From contig JBFFXF010000095.1 of assembly GCA_041569895.1 (NCBI GenBank), positions 1-23,988 of the forward strand: 23,988 nucleotides of DNA, written 5' to 3'. Made by a program: the position numbers and the translations under genes. Every line of letters starts with the position of its first letter. Within the stretch, counting starts at the first letter, position 1. Source of the DNA: JBFFXF01 sp041569895 (GTDB lineage Bacteria; Planctomycetota; UBA8108; JACQVS01). A model generated the notes under the pieces. It was not told the DNA's origin. It searched no databases and saw nothing but the letters and a program-made list of their open reading frames with translations. Below, piece after piece: positions 17,991-23,988 of the stretch.

Positions 17991-20900
17991 ATGCCCGTTC
18001 GCCTTCGCCCGCTTCTCGAGGTCGGCAGAGACACGCTGGTCGCGTTGATCGCGATCGGGGGGTTGCTCGCCGGCTGCAATCGCTCCGGCACGGGGAGCAA
18101 CGGATCGTTCGGCCCGGTGATCAACGAGGTGCTCGCCAACGGCCACGTCGGCAACGTGGATCCCGACGACGCCGCGTACGGCGCGTTTCTGCTCGATGCG
18201 TCGGGGAGTCCCCTGCTCGACCTCGAGGGACGCCCCGGCGATTCGGTCGACTGGGTGGAGATCTTCAATCCCTTGCCGATCGCCGTCGGTCTCTCCGAAT
18301 ACACGCTCTCCGACAACGCGCGCAGTCCCCGCAAGTTCGAGTTTCCCGACGGCATGACGATCGGTCCGGGGGGCTTCGTCGTCGTCATCTGCGACGACCG
18401 GCGGGAGCTCGGCCCGCTCCACGCCGGCTTCCGGCTCGATCCGCGGGGGGAGACGCTGTTCCTCTTTCGCAACGGCTCCATCGTCGACCGCCTCGGGTAT
18501 GGCGATGTGCCGGCCAACGTCTCGGTCGGACGCTCGCCCGACGGTCAGGGCGAGCAGGACCGCATCTTCGCGCCGACGCCCGGCCGCGCCAACGCGCCGC
18601 TGTTGGCGCGACCGCCGCACGAGGTCGGCGTCACCGTCGCGCCGGTGGGGGACTCGTTCCGGTTCGACGTGCAGGTGACGCTCGACGCGCGCGAGGGCAA
18701 CGGCATCGCGGCCGCGGGCATCGAGGTCAAGGGCCTGCGGCAGTGCGGGGCGAACCCGGCGGTTCCGTTCTCCGCCATGGAGACGCTCGTCGAGGTCCCC
18801 GGGAGCACGGTGCCGGAGGTCGAGCCGCGCGAGAACTTCCGCAAGCAGCAGCTCGAGGTCGACGTCGTGCGTCTCCTGTTGCGGGCGGAGATCGCGGCCA
18901 GCGCCATCCCCGGCCACGATCCCGCCGATCCGGGCGTCCTGCGCTTCCGGGTCGTCGTCGAGGACGCCGCGGTGGGCGCGTCGGTCCGGCTCGGATGCGC
19001 GTCCGCGACCGCGTCGGGTCCGCGCCTGGTGGTCAACGAGTACAGCCCCCGCAATCAGTCACTGCGCTTCCGCAGGGTCCGGGTCGACGGCTCGATCGAT
19101 CCGATGATCGGCACACCCGACTGGCTCGAGATCCTCAACGTCAGCGACGAGGTGGTCGAGCTCGCCATCGACACCGATGACGACGGCGTCAAGGACACGG
19201 GCTACTCGCTCGTCGGCCAGGGCGGACTGGCGGAGATTCTCGGTCCGGCCCCGCGACCGCCGTGTCCCCCGGCCGAGAATCGTCCCGACTGTCTCTTCCA
19301 GTGGCGGCTCGACAACTCGGGCGTCGAACGGCTCGCGCCCGGGGAGCGCATCGTCGTCCTCGCGGACAACGACAACCCGCCGTTCCGTGTCTATTTCTCC
19401 CTGGACGACCCGCCGCTGCCGTTCGTTCGGGGTGACGCCAATGGCGACGGGTCCGTCGACGACGCGGATCGCGTGGCCCTCGTGCAGCTGCTGGCGCGGA
19501 TCGAGGCGGCGCCCCCGCTGTTCAATCGCGTCCCGTGCCAGGACGCGGTCGACGTCGACGACGACGGCGAGTTCGACGCCGCCGACATCACCGCGCTGGT
19601 GGCGCATCTCGACACCGGCGATCCGCTGCCCGCGCCGTTTCCGGCGGTCGGAAACGATCCGACGCCCGACACCCTCGAGTGCCGCGAGCCGTTCTCCTCG
19701 AGCCAGTTTCGGATCAGCGGCGACGGCGCGGACACCTTCGCTCTCGTCGATCCGCTCCGTCTTCCGATCGACATCGTCGACATCGACTTCTCGCGGCCGA
19801 TACCGCCCGAGTTCAGGGATCCCAGGGGCGGCATCATCCCCGACATCTCCTTCGGCCGCTTCCCCGACGGCTTCGGGGCCGGCACGCCGCTGACGATGGC
19901 GAACCTCGACTTCGGGGACGCCGGCGACAGCGCGCACACGGTCTTCGGCGCGTGTCCCACACCGGGCGCGCCGAACCAGCGCGACTGCGAGCGCCAGCCG
20001 GTGGCGCCGCGGTGGGATCCGAACGTGTGGATGACCATCGGTGGAGGCGGCGCCGGGCGGGTCTGCCCGACGCCGACTCAGAGTCCGGAGGTCTTCGCGT
20101 TCGTGGCAATCGACACCGTCGTCTTCGATGCCGACACCCGGGCCGCGCCCACCTTCGACGTCGAGCTCACCTTCCAGGGAGAGGGCGCCCCGGTGACCGT
20201 GACGCGGACGAGCGGGCTCGACGTGCGCCGCGCGAGCGAGTGCCAGCGCGAGTGCTTCGCCGCCGACATCGTGCCGCGCGCGACGCTCCTGCGCGCATCG
20301 TTCCAGTTGCCTCCGCAGCCGGCCGGCACGCTGGTGACGTTCTCGTTTCTGGCGCGCGACCGCGTGCTCGCGAACGATCCGGAACTCGGCGACCAGGCGG
20401 TGGCGATCCTCGACGAGTCGTCGCCGGGCGTCGATCACGCCTCGTTCCGGTACGTCGTGCAGGGGACGCCGGCGCGGAGGGTCGTGTTCAACGAGGTGCT
20501 GCCCGCCAACGACAGCTTCCTGCGAGAGCTCTACCCCGATCCGGCGCCGCCGGGCTTCGAGCCGCCCGCGTACGCCGAGCTCTTCAACCCGACCGACCGG
20601 CCGGTCGATCTCGGCGGCATGTTCCTCGCCGAGGCGCGCGACGGGCGGTGCGCCCAGGGTTTCGATTGCCCGCCGGACCGCATCGACGACGTGCGCGCCT
20701 TCGAGATCCCGGCGGACACGGTCATCGAGCCCCGTGGCCTGCTGCTCGTCCTCTTCGTGCACGACAACGAGCGCAACACGGCGCCGCGGCTGGCCGGACA
20801 GCCCTTCGAGGGCCGGACTCTTCTCGTCCCCGACTCGATCCGCCTCGACGGCTGTCGCGAGCAGCTCTTTCTGATCAGCGATGACGCCTCCGGAAACTGT

Positions 20901-21737
20901 CAGCTCGCGCGCATCGCGTGGGACTTCCGCACGCCGGCCGAGAAGCTCAACGGCGTCCTCGAGTGCGGTCTGTCGACGGTCGATCAGGCGGTCGGCCGGC
21001 TTCCCGACGGCGCCAACCAGCTCTCCGAGCTGCGCGTCCCGTCTCCCGGTAGGCCGAACTGCGTCTACCGTCCGCCGGAGCTCGACGGCGAGGTCAACAC
21101 GATCATTGCGCCGCCGCTCGGGCCGGATCGGTGCGTGAGGGACGGCGCCACGGTGCAGGTCGGCTGGAACACCCTCAACGACCTCGTCGAGGTCGAGAGG
21201 AATCCCGCCGTCCTCGGCCTCGAGGTGGTCGAGATCCGGCTGTCGCTCGACGGCGTGCCCCGGGAGCCGCGGCCGATTCAGGAGTTCCCGCACGTCCTCG
21301 TGCGCTCGACGGCGCCCGGCCAGCCCGCCTGCCGCGCGAGCATCGCCTACCAGGTCACGGTGCCGATCCCGTCGCAGACCGCGTCGCAGCAGACTCTCGA
21401 GATGCGCGTGCGGGTGGTCGACACGGCCGGCGGCGAGCTCGAGTTCGGGCCGCTCTCCTTCGAGATCTGCGGCCGCGCCGAGGTGCTCTTCATTCGCGGC
21501 GACGTCAACGGGGATACCCGGGTCAACGTCAGCGACCTCGTCGTGCTCAACCGCATCGTGCTCGGTCTCGCCGCACCGCCGCCGTGCCAGGATGCGGCCG
21601 ATGTGGACGACAGCGGCGTCATCGACGCGGACGACGTCACGGCGCTCGGCGCTTTTCTGCAATCCCGCCGCACGATACCCAGACCGTTCCCGAACCCCGG
21701 GGTCGACCCGACGCCCGACGGGCTCGAGTGCCGATAA
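17991..21737 (+). CDS. Large lamin-tail-domain lipoprotein with two dockerin-like modules
   Basis: 1248 residues, exported and probably lipidated: hydrophobic LVALIAIGGLLAGC with Cys29 at the lipobox. The order is lamin-tail domain A (about 43-195; VINEVLANG, DWVEIFNP, GRSPDG), a beta-rich spacer, lamin-tail domain B (about 346-664), a second spacer (about 692-820, PAGTLVTFSFLARD), lamin-tail domain C (about 831-1026; VVFNEVLPAN, AELFNPTDRPVDLGGMFL), a linker, and a C-terminal dockerin-like module (1169-1248). Domain B contains another dockerin-like module (480-565; RGDANGDGSVDD, DVDDDGEFDAAD). Both modules have two DxNxDG-type calcium loops and end in PFP..G.DPTPD.LECR. Such proteins are thought to be surface structural or attachment proteins; I see no catalytic domain. 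The ATG at 17991 gives the signal peptide; no clear ribosome site is seen. Confidence 0.85.
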   Translation: MPVRLRPLLEVGRDTLVALIAIGGLLAGCNRSGTGSNGSFGPVINEVLANGHVGNVDPDDAAYGAFLLDASGSPLLDLEGRPGDSVDWVEIFNPLPIAVGLSEYTLSDNARSPRKFEFPDGMTIGPGGFVVVICDDRRELGPLHAGFRLDPRGETLFLFRNGSIVDRLGYGDVPANVSVGRSPDGQGEQDRIFAPTPGRANAPLLARPPHEVGVTVAPVGDSFRFDVQVTLDAREGNGIAAAGIEVKGLRQCGANPAVPFSAMETLVEVPGSTVPEVEPRENFRKQQLEVDVVRLLLRAEIAASAIPGHDPADPGVLRFRVVVEDAAVGASVRLGCASATASGPRLVVNEYSPRNQSLRFRRVRVDGSIDPMIGTPDWLEILNVSDEVVELAIDTDDDGVKDTGYSLVGQGGLAEILGPAPRPPCPPAENRPDCLFQWRLDNSGVERLAPGERIVVLADNDNPPFRVYFSLDDPPLPFVRGDANGDGSVDDADRVALVQLLARIEAAPPLFNRVPCQDAVDVDDDGEFDAADITALVAHLDTGDPLPAPFPAVGNDPTPDTLECREPFSSSQFRISGDGADTFALVDPLRLPIDIVDIDFSRPIPPEFRDPRGGIIPDISFGRFPDGFGAGTPLTMANLDFGDAGDSAHTVFGACPTPGAPNQRDCERQPVAPRWDPNVWMTIGGGGAGRVCPTPTQSPEVFAFVAIDTVVFDADTRAAPTFDVELTFQGEGAPVTVTRTSGLDVRRASECQRECFAADIVPRATLLRASFQLPPQPAGTLVTFSFLARDRVLANDPELGDQAVAILDESSPGVDHASFRYVVQGTPARRVVFNEVLPANDSFLRELYPDPAPPGFEPPAYAELFNPTDRPVDLGGMFLAEARDGRCAQGFDCPPDRIDDVRAFEIPADTVIEPRGLLLVLFVHDNERNTAPRLAGQPFEGRTLLVPDSIRLDGCREQLFLISDDASGNCQLARIAWDFRTPAEKLNGVLECGLSTVDQAVGRLPDGANQLSELRVPSPGRPNCVYRPPELDGEVNTIIAPPLGPDRCVRDGATVQVGWNTLNDLVEVERNPAVLGLEVVEIRLSLDGVPREPRPIQEFPHVLVRSTAPGQPACRASIAYQVTVPIPSQTASQQTLEMRVRVVDTAGGELEFGPLSFEICGRAEVLFIRGDVNGDTRVNVSDLVVLNRIVLGLAAPPPCQDAADVDDSGVIDADDVTALGAFLQSRRTIPRPFPNPGVDPTPDGLECR

Positions 21738-21765
21738 TGTCGGGGTAGTCTCCCGTCGGCGGATT

Positions 21766-21774
21766 TGCTATGAT
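21766..21774 (+). promoter_or_regulatory. Extended -10 promoter for the second lamin-tail gene
   Basis: TGCTATGAT, 28 bases after the stop of the first lamin-tail gene. It gives a leader of about 225 bases that contains the 15-bp GGAGGC repeats. Confidence 0.45.
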
Positions 21775-21887
21775 TGGCGTCGGTCGCTGCGCGGCCGGGC
21801 GCCGCGCAGTCGTCGGGGGCGTCCGCGGGAAGGCGTCTCCCGGACCCGAAAAGAAACCGAAGAGAAGTCCGTGTGAGGCGCGGCGCG

Positions 21888-21932
21888 TGGAGGCCTGGCG
21901 CTTGGAGGCCTGGCGTTTGGAGGCCTGGCGTT
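21888..21932 (+). repeat. 15-bp tandem repeat in the leader of the second lamin-tail gene
   Basis: Three units TGGAGGCCTGGCGTT (the first with GCGCT), followed by a partial fourth beginning TGGAGGC. Each unit holds GGAGG, so the leader shows several ribosome-site-like sequences before the real AGGAGG at 21994-21999. Confidence 0.85.
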
Positions 21933-22004
21933 TGGAGGCGTCGTCAGAGGCGCCGCCGGAAGGCGCTGTGCGACGCGCGGCGCGCCCGGAACGAGGAGGA
22001 CCGA

Positions 22005-23988
22005 GTGTTCCCCATGGCATCCGATCGGCGCTCTGTCGGAACGTCGTCGTCGAGGTCGTCGCGGTTGGCAGCCCTGCTCATCGCCGTGCTCGCGGCCGCG
22101 GCATGCGACGACGGCAGCAGCCGGAGGCGTCCCCGCATCCGGCCGGGCGAGGTCTTCATCAACGAGATCGTCGCCAACGCCAGCCTCGACGAGCCGGACT
22201 CTCCGGCGATCCTCCGCGACGAGAACGGCGACCCGATTCTCGACGCCAACGGCGATCCGGTGGACTGGATCGAGTTCTTCAACGCCTCGCCGAAGCCGGC
22301 CCGGATCGGCGCGGCCTGGGTCTCCGATGATCCCGCCCGGCCCCGCCTCTTCCGCTTCCTGCCGAGGAAGCTCCGCATCCAGCCCGGCGAGTTCCTGGTT
22401 CTCATATGCGACGGTCGACCCGAGCTCGGTCCGCTCCACGCGCCGTTCACGCTCGAGACGGCGGGGGAGACGATCCGCATGTCGACCAGAAAGGGCCGGC
22501 TCGGCCTCGACGAGCGCGAGTACGTCGATCTCGAGGCGAACGTCGCGGCGGGTCGTTTCCCCGACGGCGAGTTCGACTACGGTCTGATCTACGTGGCGAC
22601 GCCGGGCGCGCCGAACAAGCCGATCGGCGTCAAGCTGCCGCGGCTCGACGGCAACGCCGTGCTCGGGCCGCCCGCGGCCGATTCGACCCGCATCGCCGTC
22701 CCGGTGCGCGAGGACCGCGAGCTCCTCGCCGCCAGCGTCGAGGTGCTTCCCGTCGATGATTGCGACGCCGCGGTCGCCCCCGACGCTCAGTTCCTCGGCC
22801 CGTTCACGCTCGACACGGTGGTCGAGCAGACCGAGGTCACCGAGACGCGCCGCACCGTGCTCGGCGAGCCGATCGACGTCCCGGTGCAGCGGCTCATCAT
22901 CCAGGGCTCGCTGCCGCGCTTCGACGCCGGGACGCGACTGCGACTGCGCTTCCGACTCGTCAACGTCATGGGTGTCGCCCGCGACGTGCAGTGCCAGGCC
23001 GTCTCCGGTGGCGGCGGGGCGCCGCTGCTCGACTTCGACAACGCCGCGTTCGTGGAGCCGCGCTGTCCCTCGCCGGCCGAGAGCGCCAGCGTCTTCGCGT
23101 TTCTCCATGTCGCCGAGGAAAGCGCCGCCCAGGACCCGCTGCCGATCGATGCGAGCCTGACGTTCCTCGCCGGTGGCGCGCCGGAGCAGACCGTCGACCT
23201 CGCGAGCGGGCTCGAGATCAGGCCCGCCGAGGCGTGCGAGCTCGAGTGCTACCGGGTGCCGGCGGTGGCCGACTCGCGGGCGTTCCGCGTCGCGTTCGAT
23301 ATCCCGGCGCAGCCCGCCGGAACTCTGGTGACGTTCTCGTTCGAGGCGCGCGACACATCGCGTGGCGAGACGGCGGTGCTCGAGCCGTCCGCGGCCACCG
23401 AGCGCACGTCGCTCCGCTACGTCTCCGGGTTCCAGCCGCCCGCGGTCGTCTTCAACGAGGTCCTGCCGCAGAGCGTCACGGTGCTCGAGGACCTGTACCC
23501 GCAGGCGGTGCGCAACGACCCGGCGTTCGAGCCGCCCGATTTTGCCGAGCTGTACAATCCCGGTACGACGCCGCTCGCGGTCGGCGGGATGTTCCTCGCC
23601 AGCACGCGCTCCCGGAGCTGCGCGGCGGACGGTAGCGCCTGTCCGCCGGACATCATCCGCTCCGTGCGTGAGTTCGCCATTCCGGCCGGGACGTCGATCC
23701 CGCCGAAGGAGTTCCTGCTCTTCCTGTTCACCAGCGAGTCGAGACGCAACACCGCGCCTCAGCTCGGCGGCACCGGTCTCGAGGGGAAGACGATCCGGGT
23801 GCGCGACTCGATCGATCTCGACGACTGCCATGACGGCCTGATCCTGATCTCGTCGGACGCCGGCGGCAACTGTCCGGTCGACCGCTTCGACTGGGACTTC
23901 CGCCCGGGCGGCGGCGACTGCGCGCCCGGCGACCTGATGCCGGATACCCCGTTCGGCTCGCTTCCGGACGGCGCCGACAACGTCGTCA
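22005..23988 (+). CDS. Lamin-tail-domain lipoprotein, paralogue of the upstream gene, 3' end outside window
   Basis: At least 661 codons, open to the right edge. The start is GTG at 22005, 5 bases after AGGAGG; an in-frame ATG at 22014 is 14 bases away and less likely. A signal peptide with hydrophobic LAALLIAVLAAAAC puts the lipid Cys at residue 34. Domain A (about 50-206; VFINEIVANAS, DWIEFFNAS, GRFPDG) is followed by a beta-rich spacer, a second spacer (about 354-470, PAGTLVTFSFEARD), and domain C (from about 481; VVFNEVLPQ, AELYNP, VGGMFLAS, ERNTAP-like RRNTAPQL). Each block aligns in order with the upstream gene, so this is a tandem duplicate, but domain B with its internal dockerin-like module is absent. 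Whether a C-terminal dockerin follows cannot be seen. Confidence 0.85.
   Translation, partial: MFPMASDRRSVGTSSSRSSRLAALLIAVLAAAACDDGSSRRRPRIRPGEVFINEIVANASLDEPDSPAILRDENGDPILDANGDPVDWIEFFNASPKPARIGAAWVSDDPARPRLFRFLPRKLRIQPGEFLVLICDGRPELGPLHAPFTLETAGETIRMSTRKGRLGLDEREYVDLEANVAAGRFPDGEFDYGLIYVATPGAPNKPIGVKLPRLDGNAVLGPPAADSTRIAVPVREDRELLAASVEVLPVDDCDAAVAPDAQFLGPFTLDTVVEQTEVTETRRTVLGEPIDVPVQRLIIQGSLPRFDAGTRLRLRFRLVNVMGVARDVQCQAVSGGGGAPLLDFDNAAFVEPRCPSPAESASVFAFLHVAEESAAQDPLPIDASLTFLAGGAPEQTVDLASGLEIRPAEACELECYRVPAVADSRAFRVAFDIPAQPAGTLVTFSFEARDTSRGETAVLEPSAATERTSLRYVSGFQPPAVVFNEVLPQSVTVLEDLYPQAVRNDPAFEPPDFAELYNPGTTPLAVGGMFLASTRSRSCAADGSACPPDIIRSVREFAIPAGTSIPPKEFLLFLFTSESRRNTAPQLGGTGLEGKTIRVRDSIDLDDCHDGLILISSDAGGNCPVDRFDWDFRPGGGDCAPGDLMPDTPFGSLPDGADNVV

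Noticed and set aside
19059..21662. An 867-codon open frame on the - strand opposite the first lamin-tail gene
   Set aside because: Shadow of a high-GC gene: the product is rich in Arg/Glu/Ala/Val without domains, while the + frame has lamin-tail and dockerin motifs and a lipobox.
21768..23831. A 687-codon open frame on the - strand opposite the second lamin-tail gene
   Set aside because: Low-complexity Arg/Asp/Glu/Leu product with PPNARPPNAR from the 15-bp repeat; the + frame is clearly the coding one.

Overview
The window looks like a chromosomal segment of a high-GC, Gram-negative-type bacterium. The best guess is Planctomycetota or a relative. The evidence is dockerin-like modules ending in a PFP..G.DPTPD.LECR tail, very long lamin-tail-domain lipoproteins, a GreA with a long N-terminal extension, lipobox signal peptides, strong Shine-Dalgarno sites and simple-sequence arrays between genes. 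This assignment is inference: there is no rRNA here to fix it. I see no tRNA, rRNA, IS element, phage gene or CRISPR array.

Layout. Positions 1-5400 hold the 3' part of an ABC-2 permease, then a divergent pair (M48 metalloprotease on -, rhomboid protease on +), then a second divergent pair (RidA-family on -, ribokinase on +). Positions 5413-7758 hold a long GreA-type elongation factor with its own promoter. Positions 10031 down to 7788 (- strand) read as one transcription unit: a GTGACA-17-TACAAT promoter, a 108-residue orphan, an SDR oxidoreductase, two consecutive 6-pyruvoyl-tetrahydropterin-synthase-like genes, and a GC hairpin. Next come a DUF2225 protein behind an extended -10 promoter, a gene-poor 600-base stretch, and a MamK-like actin. 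An unlisted 49-codon gene for ribosomal protein L34 (rpmH) follows on -. Then come KdsD and a zinc-dependent phospholipase-C-like protein (probable operon on -), and on + a GNAT acetyltransferase, a small acidic-tailed lipoprotein and NagA. The last 6 kb hold two tandem paralogous lamin-tail lipoproteins. The first is complete at 1248 residues with two dockerin-like modules. The second runs off the window.

The most interesting points are these: (i) the SDR + double PTPS operon, in which both PTPS copies carry the CX5HGH motif of true pyruvoyl-tetrahydropterin synthases rather than the CX3HGH of QueD, suggesting a biopterin-like pathway; (ii) a MamK-like filament protein with no other magnetosome gene nearby; (iii) a dockerin-like module apparently nested inside a lamin-tail domain, where the whole module is missing from the neighbouring paralogue; (iv) a composite dispersed element (CCCGTN array, about 40-base core, CCGAYN array) found twice, with related arrays at other gene 3' ends; (v) rpmH away from its usual rnpA partner.

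All calls come from reading translations and motifs by eye. No database search was run.
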